A stretch of DNA of 64,000 bases from Brucella haematophila. Lineage in GTDB: Bacteria; Pseudomonadota; Alphaproteobacteria; Rhizobiales; Rhizobiaceae. Numbering within the stretch: the stretch's first letter is position 1; each line of letters opens with the position of its first letter. Below, in pieces: positions 45,067 through 53,866 of this stretch. The notes under the pieces were generated by a model. That model was not told the origin of the DNA. It worked only from the letters and a program-made list of their open reading frames with translations, and did no database searches. Position numbers and translations under genes: made by a program. The stretch is taken from positions 1 through 64,000 of the forward strand of contig NZ_VCPE01000020.1 of NCBI RefSeq assembly GCF_005938105.1, read 5' to 3'.

Positions 45067-45153
45067 GTCTGCGCGTTCCTTCCAAGCAGTTTCACGCTGC
45101 TCAATACCTGTACCGTTTCATAGGCGATGATGGGCCTGATCTCAACTTTCAAC

Positions 45154-45199
45154 TTGACGGATGCGATCAATCAATGGCTATATTGTGAGAACGTTCGCA
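45154..45199. promoter_or_regulatory. Promoter and LacI-type operator (site 2) for the transporter
   Basis: TTGACG (45154-45159) and TATATT (45179-45184, 19-base spacing) face the solute-binding gene. The operator TGTGAGAACGTTCGCA (45184-45199) begins at the end of the -10, an ideal repression position. Confidence 0.82.
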
Positions 45200-45270
45200 T
45201 ATCATTTTCAGCAACGCAAGTAGAAGACGAGCCTCGCACGGGGATAAAGTTCCAATCAAAGGGGAGATAA

Positions 45271-46146
45271 ATGACCAATCGTCGCAAAACCGCATCCCGG
45301 CGCATGATGGTAGCGCTGGCGGCGCTGGCCACGGCCGCCAGCATCACCTCGGTGCATGCCGCACCGATCAAGGCACTACAGGACGCTGTGCCGGAGAATT
45401 ATAGGAAGGGCGTCAAGATTGCTGCCTTCAATGACTGGCCACCGGACGAGTTTGTCGAAGACGGCGTCCTGAAAGGCTGGAGCATCGACATGGCCAAAGC
45501 CATATCGGAACGCATTGGCGTACCATTCGAATTTACCGCAACCAGTTTCGACGCCATCATTCCGGGCCTGGCCAGCAAGCGTTTTGACGCCGGATTTTCT
45601 TCCTTCGGTGTGACGCCGGAACGGCTTGATTCGCTTGATTTCATTCCTCAGCGCAAGGAAGGCACCGCCTATGCCTTCTTGAAAGGCAAGGATTTTTCCA
45701 TCAAGTCGGAAAAAGATCTGTGCGGCCATAGCGTTGCAGTGATGACAGGTGCCTGGGACTACCAATATCTGAAGGAAAAGAGCGCGGAATTGTGCGAATC
45801 CGCCGGTGAGAAGCCGATTAACCTGCAGCAATTCACCACCCAGAACGCCGCCGAACTGGCTGTGTCCTCGGGGCGTGTTGAGATGGTGGCGGCCGGATCG
45901 GCAAAAATGCACTATATGGCCAAGATTACGGGGCGCTTCAGCGTATCTGAACTGGTCAGCAATCCGGTCTTCAACGGCATTGGCGTGCGCAAGGGTGATG
46001 CGCTTGGGCCAGTTTTCCGTGATGCCATCCAGTCCATGATCGATGACGGCTCCTACAAGGAAACCATGGCAAAGTGGGGCGTTGATGGCGCCGGCACCCT
46101 GGAAAAGGCGGTTCTGGTTACTAAGGACAATCCGGAGCCAAAATAG
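45271..46146 (+). CDS. ABC transporter substrate-binding protein, polar amino-acid family (family 3)
   Basis: A 291-residue periplasmic protein with a signal peptide (MVALAALATAASITSVHA) and the family 3 pattern: VKIAAFNDWPPDEFVEDGVL, GWSIDMAKAISERIGVPFEF and RFDAGFSSFGVTPERL. GGGGAG precedes its ATG. It is first in an operon with permease, ATPase and an OCD-family enzyme. The FrlB/FrlD neighbours suggest that it binds a fructosyl-amino acid (Amadori compound) rather than a plain amino acid. Confidence 0.92.
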   Translation: MTNRRKTASRRMMVALAALATAASITSVHAAPIKALQDAVPENYRKGVKIAAFNDWPPDEFVEDGVLKGWSIDMAKAISERIGVPFEFTATSFDAIIPGLASKRFDAGFSSFGVTPERLDSLDFIPQRKEGTAYAFLKGKDFSIKSEKDLCGHSVAVMTGAWDYQYLKEKSAELCESAGEKPINLQQFTTQNAAELAVSSGRVEMVAAGSAKMHYMAKITGRFSVSELVSNPVFNGIGVRKGDALGPVFRDAIQSMIDDGSYKETMAKWGVDGAGTLEKAVLVTKDNPEPK

Positions 46147-46218
46147 TCAGGGCCGATTGAAGGAGAACGCCCGTCAGCCGGCGGCGGTGCGAATACAGCC
46201 GCGGTCCATTACGCAAGG

Positions 46219-46241
46219 GCCGGCCCGGAACACGGGCCGGC
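46219..46241 (+). terminator. GC-only hairpin between binding protein and permease genes
   Basis: Stem GCCGGCCCG (46219-46227) / CGGGCCGGC (46233-46241), loop GAACA. It lies in the 155-base gap after the binding-protein gene. Such hairpins usually stabilise the upstream mRNA and lower permease expression. Confidence 0.65.
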
Positions 46242-46301
46242 GGGTTTGGTAAGTTCGAATACGAATTTCGCTAAACACGATACGGTAGTCTGGAGTAAAT
46301 C

Positions 46302-47228
46302 ATGGCAAGAACAGCAAAGACGGTCGCGCACCGGCCGGATATACATAGTGTCAAACCGATACCCGTGCGCCATCCGTCTCGATGGATCACCGGCGCCGTG
46401 CTCATTCTGATCGCATTGAGTTTTGTCAATATGCTGGCGACCAATGAGAACCTGCAATGGAACATTGTTGTGCGCTACATGTTTCATCCCGACATTCTCG
46501 CTGGCTTGGCGCGCACGCTGTTCCTGACTTTTGCCGCAATGATCTTCGGTTTTGCAATCGGCATCATACTGGCCGTGATGCGCCTTTCGGCCAATCCGGT
46601 GCTGCAATGGGCAAGCTGGCTGTGGATATGGTTCTTTCGCGGCGTTCCACCCCTGGTTCAGCTGATTTTCTGGTACAATCTGGCGCTTCTGGTTCCCAAT
46701 CTGACCATTGGCATTCCGTTCGGGCCGACATTGTGGTCCTGGGACATGAACACGCTGATCACGCCGATGAGTGCAGCACTGCTTGGCCTGTCCTTTACAG
46801 AAAGCGCCTATGCCGCCGAAACCATCCGCGCTGGCATCCAGGCGATCAATCCGGGCCAGACCGAGGCCGCCGCGACACTTGGCATGACGCGGTTTCAGAT
46901 CATGAAGCGCATCGTGCTGCCGCAGGCAATCCGTATTATCATTCCGCCGATCGGCAATGACACCATTTCAATGCTGAAATTCACGTCGCTGGTCAGCGTG
47001 CTTGCCTTGCCCGATCTGCTCTATTCGGCGCAGATGATTTATTCGCGCACATATCAGACCATTCCGCTGCTGATCGTGGCTACGATCTGGTATCTCATCC
47101 TGTCAACCGCCCTGACTATCATCGAACACCATATCGAGAACCACCTGAAATCCCGGCAGATCACCCGTTCCGCGTCATTCCTGTCCAGACTGCTGCCCTT
47201 CAAATTTGCGCTTGGATATCAAAAATGA
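46302..47228 (+). CDS. ABC transporter permease, polar amino-acid (HisM/GlnP) family
   Basis: A 308-residue membrane protein with five to six hydrophobic segments. It contains the HisMQ-type [18 protein letters not shown], the alpha-helix [18 protein letters not shown] and the EAA-like loop [21 protein letters not shown] single permease gene implies a homodimer. The N terminus is longer and more basic than usual. Its stop overlaps the ATPase start (ATGA). Confidence 0.92.
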   Translation: MARTAKTVAHRPDIHSVKPIPVRHPSRWITGAVLILIALSFVNMLATNENLQWNIVVRYMFHPDILAGLARTLFLTFAAMIFGFAIGIILAVMRLSANPVLQWASWLWIWFFRGVPPLVQLIFWYNLALLVPNLTIGIPFGPTLWSWDMNTLITPMSAALLGLSFTESAYAAETIRAGIQAINPGQTEAAATLGMTRFQIMKRIVLPQAIRIIIPPIGNDTISMLKFTSLVSVLALPDLLYSAQMIYSRTYQTIPLLIVATIWYLILSTALTIIEHHIENHLKSRQITRSASFLSRLLPFKFALGYQK

Positions 47229-48004
47229 ATGAAACGCCCGCGAGCTTGCCACTGCTGCAGGTGGAAAGACTGACCAAATCTTTTGGCAATCACCGGGTGC
47301 TCGACGGCATCGACATAACGGTGGAAAAGGGGGACGTGACCTGCATTGTCGGCCCATCCGGCTCCGGCAAAAGCACATTGCTGCGCTGTCTGAACTATCT
47401 CGAAGTGCCGGATTCGGGTGCCGTGTTGCTGGAAGGCGAGCCGATCGGCATGCGTTGGCAGGGTGAGCGGCTTTATACGATGTCCTTCAACGAACTGGCA
47501 CGCCAGCGCCAGAAAATGGGCATGGTGTTCCAGGGCTTCCATCTCTTCCCCCATAAGACCGTGGTGGAAAACATCATCGAGGCGCCTATGATCGTGCGTA
47601 AGATTAGCCGTCAGGCGGCCATTGCTGCGGCGATGAAGTTGCTGGAAAAAGTCGGCCTTACCGAGCGCGCGAATTATTATCCCGACCAGCTCTCCGGTGG
47701 GCAGCAGCAACGCGTGGCGATTGCCCGTTCATTGGCCATGCAGCCTCGGCTGATGCTTTTTGATGAACCCACATCAGCTCTTGATCCGGAACTGGTCGGT
47801 GAGGTTCTGGCGGTGATGCGCCAGTTGGCCGAAGACGGCGTGACCATGATTGTCGTCACGCATGAAATGAACTTCGCCCGCGAAGTCGCCGACCACCTGA
47901 TTTTCATGGATGGTGGCGTGATTGTTGAATCCGGCCCGCCTAAAAAGGTTATGGGCAATCCACAACATCCGCGTACTAAAAGTTTTTTGAAGCGCGTGGC
48001 GTGA
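47225..48004 (+). CDS. ABC transporter ATPase, polar amino-acid (GlnQ/HisP) family
   Basis: A 259-residue ATPase. Walker A is GPSGSGKST, the Q-loop [13 protein letters not shown], the signature [15 protein letters not shown], Walker [13 protein letters not shown] and the switch histidine [10 protein letters not shown]. It is translationally coupled to the permease and separated by nine bases from the OCD-family gene, so the whole set from 45271 to 48958 is likely one regulated unit. Confidence 0.95.
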   Translation: MNETPASLPLLQVERLTKSFGNHRVLDGIDITVEKGDVTCIVGPSGSGKSTLLRCLNYLEVPDSGAVLLEGEPIGMRWQGERLYTMSFNELARQRQKMGMVFQGFHLFPHKTVVENIIEAPMIVRKISRQAAIAAAMKLLEKVGLTERANYYPDQLSGGQQQRVAIARSLAMQPRLMLFDEPTSALDPELVGEVLAVMRQLAEDGVTMIVVTHEMNFAREVADHLIFMDGGVIVESGPPKKVMGNPQHPRTKSFLKRVA

Positions 48005-48013
48005 CAGGAACGA

Positions 48014-48958
48014 ATGATGATAATTCTCAATGCACAGCAAACCGAAGCCGCGCTCGATTATCCGGGATTGATCGAAGCCTTGCGTCAAGCGCATGCGAGC
48101 GGCAAACGACCGCAAAGCGACACTACCGTGCTTCAGGATCGGAAAAGCGCAGACAACCAGTTTGTGTCCCTGGTAGCTTGGCTCGAAGGGGAGGCGGTTG
48201 CCGTCAAGCTGGTCGGTGTTTTCCCTGCGAATGTCAAACTTCCTGTGGCCCAACCTTCGATCCAAGGCACGGTAACGCTGTTCAGCGGTCAGACCGGCGA
48301 AGCACTCATGGTCTGTGATGGCGCCATTGAAACCTTCAAGAAGACGGCGGCAGATTCGGCACTTGGCGCCAGCCTGCTGGCGCGCAAGGACGCCCGTACC
48401 TTGCTGGTGGTTGGTGCCGGGGGGCTAGCGCCCCATGTGGTGCAGGCTCATTGCGCCAGCCGACCGTCGATCGATCAAGTCTTTATCTGGAACCGCAACT
48501 TCGACAGGGCGGAAAAACTTGCCAGCCGACTTGACATTGCTGGCGTCGACATCGTTGCCGTGGAGAATCTCGATAACACAGTATCGATGGCGGACATCAT
48601 ATCGTGTGTCACCATGTCGACCAATCCGCTGGTTAAGGGTAAACTCCTCAAAGAGGGCGCTCATGTCGATCTGATCGGTGCCTATATGCCGGACATGCGT
48701 GAAGCCGATGATGACGTGTTCCGTCGTGCCGGACGGGTATTTGTTGATACGCGCCATTGCTGTGATGGTTCGGGCGAACTCGGAATTCCGCTCGCCACTG
48801 GACTGATCAAGCTTGAGCAGATCGAAGCTGATTTGATTGAGCTATGTCAGTCAAAACATCCGGGCCGCAGCGATGATCGCCAGATCACGGTCTACAAGAA
48901 TGTCGGTGGCGGGCATCTCGATCTGTTTACTGCCCAATATCTGTACAGCACTTTTTAG
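48014..48958 (+). CDS. Ornithine cyclodeaminase/mu-crystallin family protein
   Basis: A 314-residue NAD(P)-binding protein of the OCD/ketimine-reductase/alanine-dehydrogenase family. The N-terminal substrate region reads AVAVKLVGVFPANVKLP, followed by IETFKKTAADSALGASLLAR, the Rossmann motif LLVVGAGGLAPHVV, and IISCVTMSTNPLV. The family includes ornithine cyclodeaminase and imine reductases. As last gene of the fructosamine regulon it may process the amino acid released by FrlB, for example a basic amino acid; that is inference. Confidence 0.9.
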   Translation: MMIILNAQQTEAALDYPGLIEALRQAHASGKRPQSDTTVLQDRKSADNQFVSLVAWLEGEAVAVKLVGVFPANVKLPVAQPSIQGTVTLFSGQTGEALMVCDGAIETFKKTAADSALGASLLARKDARTLLVVGAGGLAPHVVQAHCASRPSIDQVFIWNRNFDRAEKLASRLDIAGVDIVAVENLDNTVSMADIISCVTMSTNPLVKGKLLKEGAHVDLIGAYMPDMREADDDVFRRAGRVFVDTRHCCDGSGELGIPLATGLIKLEQIEADLIELCQSKHPGRSDDRQITVYKNVGGGHLDLFTAQYLYSTF

Positions 48959-49137
48959 AGCCGGCGGGGCCACGTTTAACACACACGATATTGAACACCG
49001 GATGGTTGCGAAGGCCCGTTGTTGACTGGCAATCATAATCAACGGTCTGGCCGAGAATGTTAAATGGACAGGTAGTGATAATAACATTGACAAACTTTGC
49101 CAATCTGCGATTTTAATTGCAGTGAAGGGAGAATTTG

Positions 49138-49392
49138 ATGGTAACGATGAACGTATCGCTCCCTCATCCTATGAAAGAATGGGTTGAGGCTCAGGCCAAA
49201 ACGGGACGCTATTCGAATGCGAGTGACTATGTACGCGATTTGATCCGTAAAGATCAAATGCGCAGCGATAAGATCGCAGCGATGCAGCGCTTTGTTGACG
49301 AGGGTTTACAAAGTGGCCCAGGAAGTCGTTCACAGGACGAACTCTTCGCAGTGGCACTCGCTAACACCGAAAAATCTCTGAAACGCAACTGA
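49138..49392 (+). CDS. parD: ParD-family antitoxin
   Basis: An 84-residue antitoxin. The ribbon-helix-helix N terminus (MNVSLPHPMKEWVEAQAKTG, then NASDYVRDLIRKDQ) is typical of ParD/RHH proteins, and the acidic C-terminal half binds the toxin. GGGAG precedes the ATG at 49138. Its TGA overlaps the parE start (TGATG), as in functional modules. The toxin gene is frameshifted, so the antitoxin may be an orphan that still autoregulates. Confidence 0.9.
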   Translation: MVTMNVSLPHPMKEWVEAQAKTGRYSNASDYVRDLIRKDQMRSDKIAAMQRFVDEGLQSGPGSRSQDELFAVALANTEKSLKRN

Positions 49393-49684
49393 TGGAATTT
49401 AACTCTCTGGTCTTGCGGAAGACGATATCATTGCTATCGCCGAGCAGGGTATAGCAATGTTTGGGCCTGTGCAGGCGAAACGCTATCATGCAGAGTTGTT
49501 TAACACTCTGGATTTAATTGCAAAGAACCCACAAATGGCACGTGCACGGGAAGAAATTTCTCCACCTGTGCGGGTGCACCCGTTTAAAGCCCACCTCATT
49601 ATTTATCAAATTGAAGTAGACGGAACAGTTTTTGTAATTCGGGTACGTCATGCATTTGAAGATTGGGTCGGGGATCTGTTTTAA
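49392..49684 (+). pseudogene. parE: ParE-family toxin, frameshifted at codon 4
   Basis: Starting at ATG 49392 the frame reads MEFN and then leaves the ParE frame. If one base is added near 49402 the expected sequence appears: LSGLAEDDIIAIAEQGIAMF, then GPVQAKRYHAELF and the terminal VIRVRHAFEDWVGD. All conserved parts of the RelE/ParE fold are therefore present but split. A truncated product could start at ATG 49457, lacking the first helix. Loss of the gyrase-poisoning toxin is likely unless the base was missed in sequencing. Confidence 0.83.
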
Positions 49685-49837
49685 TCTTTGCCTTGATCGT
49701 TAAATCTTGTTCCGCACCCAAATTGCTTTTTTGATACGATATTTTACCGGTGTCATACTCTTGAGCGTCGCAAGTTTTGGGACTTTTGCGACGGGAACGG
49801 TGATTATACAAATGCCGATGCAGATGGAGTGTGATTT

Positions 49838-50215
49838 ATGGCAAGCCTGCCCGACCTAATCCAAGCCTATATTAATGCCTACAACAACAAGGATGTCGAC
49901 GGGATGCTAGTCTGCCTCTCCGACAAAGTGTCTTTCCGGAACATTTCGGGTGGTCAGGTTACGGCCGAGACATCGGACAAGCAGAGCCTTGAAGAGATGG
50001 CGAAATTCGGAGCATCGGCGTTTGAAACGCGGCGGCAGACCGTCACAAACGCAATCACCGTCGCGGACACGACACTAGTTGAGATCGCATATTCCGCTGT
50101 GGTGGCGATTGACCTTCCGAACGGATGGAAAGCTGGGCAGGAACTGGCCTTCTCCGGTGCGTCGTCGTTCCGTATCGAGGATGGCAGGATCGTCAGCATC
50201 GTTGACGAGATCTGA
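49838..50215 (+). CDS. NTF2-like (SnoaL-type) protein
   Basis: A 125-residue protein with the cone-shaped NTF2 fold pattern: an N-terminal helix (LPDLIQAYINAYNNKDVDGM), then strands ending in SSFRIEDGRIVSIVDE. GGAG precedes its ATG. Members range from isomerases to hydrolases and ligand carriers; no catalytic set is obvious. It stands alone between TA genes and debris. Confidence 0.82.
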   Translation: MASLPDLIQAYINAYNNKDVDGMLVCLSDKVSFRNISGGQVTAETSDKQSLEEMAKFGASAFETRRQTVTNAITVADTTLVEIAYSAVVAIDLPNGWKAGQELAFSGASSFRIEDGRIVSIVDEI

Positions 50216-50228
50216 GGGCCGAGAAGGG

Positions 50229-50501
50229 CCAGTTTGCTATCGCACAATTCCAGAAATCTGCGAGAAGTGGGCATGGAAATGCGATAGTGAGTATCCAGGT
50301 GGCTCAACCTGGTTTCAGGATGTTTGGCGCAGCTTAGAACGGCCACCTTTGGATTCCGATGGTGAGATATTTACACAGCTTGATGGCAGCATAACCAGCG
50401 TTGCCATGTCCGTAAATATATCCCAACTTGCTGATCGACAGCAAATAATTGACTTTTCGTCTAAAACAAAAGAGTTGATGTTTAGTAAGCTGGATTTTTA
50501 G
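50229..50501 (+). other. Protein-like fragment without a start
   Basis: The frame following the NTF2-like gene reads PVCYRTIPEICEKWAWKCDS and continues (EYPGGSTWFQDVWRSLE) to a stop at 50501. Its composition is protein-like (tryptophans, cysteines), but no start codon or ribosome binding site precedes it, so it may be the 3' end of a truncated gene. Family unknown. Confidence 0.35.
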
Positions 50502-50529
50502 AATAGCCGTCGCTCTGGGGAAAACGATA

Positions 50530-50988
50530 TCAAAAGATTTTCCCTCGTTTTCTCAATCTAATATGTATATCCTTCATGTCTAATCGATATTCGTAAATAT
50601 ATTCATTAAGCGTGCGGTTGCTCTTCTTTTGATTAAAGCGTGCGCAGATGTAAGCCATGTTTTCTGCTACTGATAAGCCTCCGCGTGCGACCGGATATAT
50701 GTGATCAGGGACATCTGCTCCAGGGCCGAAAAGTTTTCCGCAATACGGACATTCTGCACCCTTTTTGAGTTTCCCTTTCCTAATCCCTGCACTCTGGTAG
50801 TTCGCTGTCCTATTGAGGGAATGTGAATAGAGTTTGGCGCGCCCATATACTTGTCCGCGTCGCCAGCATAATTGTCCAAACTCAATATATGTCGCAGCCT
50901 GTGGCACCCACTCGGTGGGAATGAGCAGCTTTCTGCAGTCCATAAGGTCATTTATCGCATGAAGCAGGCTACTGTCGGTGACACACAT
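50530..50988 (-). CDS. HNH-endonuclease-like protein with an altered zinc ligand
   Basis: A 152-residue protein with an HNH/HNHc domain in its second half: ECPYCGKLF as the first zinc pair, DHIYPVARGGLSVAENMAYI for the catalytic His and Asn, and CARFNQKKSNRTL at the end. In most relatives the last part reads CxxCN; here the second cysteine is phenylalanine. The zinc site is therefore incomplete and activity doubtful. HNH proteins of this kind act in restriction, phage defence or mobile-element functions. No neighbour clarifies the role. Confidence 0.72.
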   Translation of the reverse strand: MCVTDSSLLHAINDLMDCRKLLIPTEWVPQAATYIEFGQLCWRRGQVYGRAKLYSHSLNRTANYQSAGIRKGKLKKGAECPYCGKLFGPGADVPDHIYPVARGGLSVAENMAYICARFNQKKSNRTLNEYIYEYRLDMKDIHIRLRKRGKIF

Positions 50989-51128
50989 ACCAGAGCGTCT
51001 TGCCAGTCAAAGAGCTTTGGTTAGAATAGCGAATGCCGCCAATTATAATGTTCTGCGTTGAACGATGAGGAACTGCGCCCTTCAGTGAGCAACTGAAAAT
51101 AGTGAAGTCGAAAGTTAGAAGGATTGGA

Positions 51129-52184
51129 ATGTTTAATTTACTCGGATTCGAATTTTCTAGTTCCTTTATTACAACGCCTGTTTCGGTTATCATTGTCATA
51201 CTGGCGATATATCTGGGATTGCGTTGGCTTAAGAGCTTCTTTGTCATGACGCCTCAGCAGCACGTGAGAATTGTTGAAACGTTTGGGCGCTTCACTGGTT
51301 ATCGTAAAGCGGGTCTGTCGATCAAATTTCCCTGGCCATTTCAGCGCGCCCGCTCGCCGTTTTCCTTGCAGACGAAACAGATATCTCTTCAACTTGGCGT
51401 CAAATCCAAAGACAATGCTTTTGTCACCATGCCGATCAGCCTGCAATATCGGGTTATTCCTTCCGCGGTAGAGGCGGCCTTTTACGAATTGCATAATCCA
51501 GAAGAGCAAATCGAATCCTACGTCGCAACAGATGCGCGCGCCGTCGCGGCGGCGAGAACATTCGACCAACTTTATACCGATCGCGATGAGTTCACGCGTA
51601 CTGTCCGTGAATCTCTGGACGAAGCTATTAATGCATATGGTTATGAGATCCGTGCCGTGTTGATTGATGATCCACGGCCAACGCCGGAGATGATTTCAGC
51701 CTTCAACGAAGTGCTTGCGTCTCAGCGCAGATTGGAAGCGGCGCACAACGATGGGGAGGCTGAGAAGATAAAGCGGACAAAGAGTGCGGAGGCTTCTGCT
51801 GCTGCGATGTCAATTACGGCGCGGGGGATCGCAGCCAGTCGTAGCATTATCGCAGAAGGCAATGCGAGAGCCCTTGCGGCCTTTCGAGCAGATACGACAC
51901 TGACAGATGCCGACGCCATGGCATTTATGATGGAAATCAATCGGCTCGAGGCGCTAAGGGACGCTGCGTCTCACGGAGGAAAAACAGTGTTGGTTACAGG
52001 AGATGCGCATGCTGGAAATTATGAGACCAGAGCGCTCCTAAGTGCGTTGGCAATCGACGACGGACCGAAATCAGAAAAAGATGCGGGGCGAGAAACTGGT
52101 TTGATCGGCAATTTGAAACAGCACATTGCTCCGTTAAAGACAGATGAGGCTAACGACGAACGGATCAAAACGAAAAATGATTAG
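51129..52184 (+). CDS. SPFH/Band-7 (stomatin-like) membrane protein
   Basis: A 351-residue protein with one N-terminal membrane segment (ITTPVSVIIVILAIYLGL) followed by an SPFH domain (FFVMTPQQHVRIVETFGRFT, LQTKQISLQLGVKSKDNAFV) and a long alanine/glutamate-rich coiled coil (KIKRTKSAEASAAAMSITA). Such proteins form membrane scaffolds that organise lipids or proteases. AGAAGGA lies five bases before ATG 51129. The usual NfeD partner is absent. Its stop overlaps the next gene, a secreted protein, so they may work together. Confidence 0.85.
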   Translation: MFNLLGFEFSSSFITTPVSVIIVILAIYLGLRWLKSFFVMTPQQHVRIVETFGRFTGYRKAGLSIKFPWPFQRARSPFSLQTKQISLQLGVKSKDNAFVTMPISLQYRVIPSAVEAAFYELHNPEEQIESYVATDARAVAAARTFDQLYTDRDEFTRTVRESLDEAINAYGYEIRAVLIDDPRPTPEMISAFNEVLASQRRLEAAHNDGEAEKIKRTKSAEASAAAMSITARGIAASRSIIAEGNARALAAFRADTTLTDADAMAFMMEINRLEALRDAASHGGKTVLVTGDAHAGNYETRALLSALAIDDGPKSEKDAGRETGLIGNLKQHIAPLKTDEANDERIKTKND

Positions 52185-52632
52185 TGTTTCGGGTCAAATG
52201 CTTCCTGAAGCAGACGAGGTCATCAGGATTTCTGCACGGAGAAGAAGGTCCTTATTCAGATCATTCGTGGCTGTGTTCCTTTGCGCTATCTCCGCGGGAC
52301 AAGCAGCTTCCAGCGATGCCGTCGAAATTGATTTGCAGAACGGACTATCGGCCTGCGCCGATCTGAAGCCCGGGCAGGTGAAGAGGCAGGCAAACATTGT
52401 TTCCTTCGACGCGAGGTTGAATTTGCACCGGTCGATCGGAATGTGTGGATGCATGTCTGCATTGGTCAATTACACCGCCAGCGTGGACATCAACGGCATA
52501 CGCCAGAAACTGCAGCAAGGCATCATTTCGCTTGCACGAGAGGGCGACAGAACACTGATCCTCGCATCCGATCAGAATCTGATTGCAGGTAAAGATGTCC
52601 GCGTCGAGCTGTCCTGCGCCGGACCACTGTGA
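52177..52632 (+). CDS. DUF2195-like secreted or membrane-anchored protein
   Basis: About 151 residues with a basic N terminus and one hydrophobic segment (RSFVAVFLCAISAGQAASSD), likely a signal. The mature part matches what I recall of DUF2195: CADLKPGQVKRQANIVSFDA, then SIGMCGCMSALVNYTASVDI and a terminal VRVELSCAG. Four cysteines suggest periplasmic disulfides. It overlaps the SPFH gene stop by eight bases. Function unknown. ATG 52198 is an alternative start. Confidence 0.62.
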   Translation: MISVSGQMLPEADEVIRISARRRRSLFRSFVAVFLCAISAGQAASSDAVEIDLQNGLSACADLKPGQVKRQANIVSFDARLNLHRSIGMCGCMSALVNYTASVDINGIRQKLQQGIISLAREGDRTLILASDQNLIAGKDVRVELSCAGPL

Positions 52633-52746
52633 CTGAACTGATTTGGCTGCATGAACGCTATCATGACGCAAGTTTTGACTATTTTATCAAGCGTAGCGGT
52701 CCAGATTCACTGTGGTCGTGCTTAACTTAATGTAATGGTGCCCTGA

Positions 52747-53259
52747 ATGAAAAATAGATCTTTCATAGCGGTCGTCATCGCGATTGCACTTGCCGGAATT
52801 AATGTCCCCGTGCGGGCCGACGGTTTCAAAATCCACGAGTTCACGCCCATCAAGCAGGAGTTCTGGTCGATTTTCGATGCCTCTGCGTATCATGCGGAAG
52901 AACCGACTAACTTTCGGATGTCCTGCTGCGGAACAGATGACGATCAACATTTGATGATCGCTATCGATCGCCATGTCGACGAGCAAGGGCAAGAAAACAG
53001 AACGGACGAAGGTTATCTCACAGAGCTGGACGTCAATTCCGAAAAAATCGGGTTTAAAATCGAGAAAATCGATGTCTCCCCTGCAGTTGGACGACTTATC
53101 CGCCTCCCGAATGTCGGTGGCTTGAAGGGGGTGAATATTTTTGTCGTGGAGGGCGGAGACAGGCTCACAATCCAGTCTGTCGCGCCGACCGAGGAGACCG
53201 CTGAGAACAATGCGCGGAAGGCCTTGGAAATAGCAAAAAAGCACGTCATTGGACGATGA
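52747..53259 (+). CDS. Secreted hypothetical protein
   Basis: A 170-residue protein with a clear signal peptide (MKNRSFIAVVIAIALAGINV, cleaved near VRADG). The mature part has a CC pair (RMSCCGTDDD) and a helical C terminus (TAENNARKALEIAKKH). No family recognised. It follows the DUF2195-like gene on the same strand after about 115 bases and may belong to the same periplasmic set. Confidence 0.55.
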   Translation: MKNRSFIAVVIAIALAGINVPVRADGFKIHEFTPIKQEFWSIFDASAYHAEEPTNFRMSCCGTDDDQHLMIAIDRHVDEQGQENRTDEGYLTELDVNSEKIGFKIEKIDVSPAVGRLIRLPNVGGLKGVNIFVVEGGDRLTIQSVAPTEETAENNARKALEIAKKHVIGR

Positions 53260-53383
53260 CCCGGTCTATGGGTTAAGCGCATTATTCAATTGTCTTCTGT
53301 TAAGTTTCAGCCCAGCGGTCCGTACGAAGATTTCATAGATAAAAAACTGAAATCGAACGCAGTGTCATCCTTCGCTTGAGCAA

Positions 53384-53617
53384 TCACAGTGCTTGCAAAC
53401 GATAGGCAACTGCGAAAGCGGATAGGTCGTCGTGTATTTCAGTTACATTGTCGGCAGATCGCAGTTCGATGCGATCATCAGTGTGGGTGCAAACATCAAT
53501 GATTGCCTCACCGAGGACGAATGCGTCAAAGGAAGCGTTAAGTAGCTGGCCGCCCCCTTCATTCAGGGCTTGTATCGCTTTGTAGAGTGCCTCGGCCTGA
53601 GCGGGATCCAAAATCAT
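53384..53617 (-). CDS. Small hypothetical protein
   Basis: A 77-residue acidic protein: a helical start (PAQAEALYKAIQALNEGGGQ), then strands, then a helical end. GGAG lies seven bases before the ATG. No family recognised; isolated on the minus strand. Confidence 0.45.
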   Translation of the reverse strand: MILDPAQAEALYKAIQALNEGGGQLLNASFDAFVLGEAIIDVCTHTDDRIELRSADNVTEIHDDLSAFAVAYRLQAL

Positions 53618-53866
53618 GATGTGACTCCATCTTGGTATTGGCAGTCAGCATAATCCTGCCCGTGACGCTTGGTAGTCGTCATGCACTAATCCAGACCAGA
53701 AGTTGTGCGGAATGGTAATCCTCACTCTTGGCCTTATTAGAGAGCCTTTGGAAGGAGAGAACAAAGGCTTCGAATTTTCATCATCGAAAGGCCAACAGAT
53801 GACTTACACGTGGGAAGTCATCTGTTTTGTCAGCACCCTGGTGCAGATGCTGCGGAGCAATTCGCC

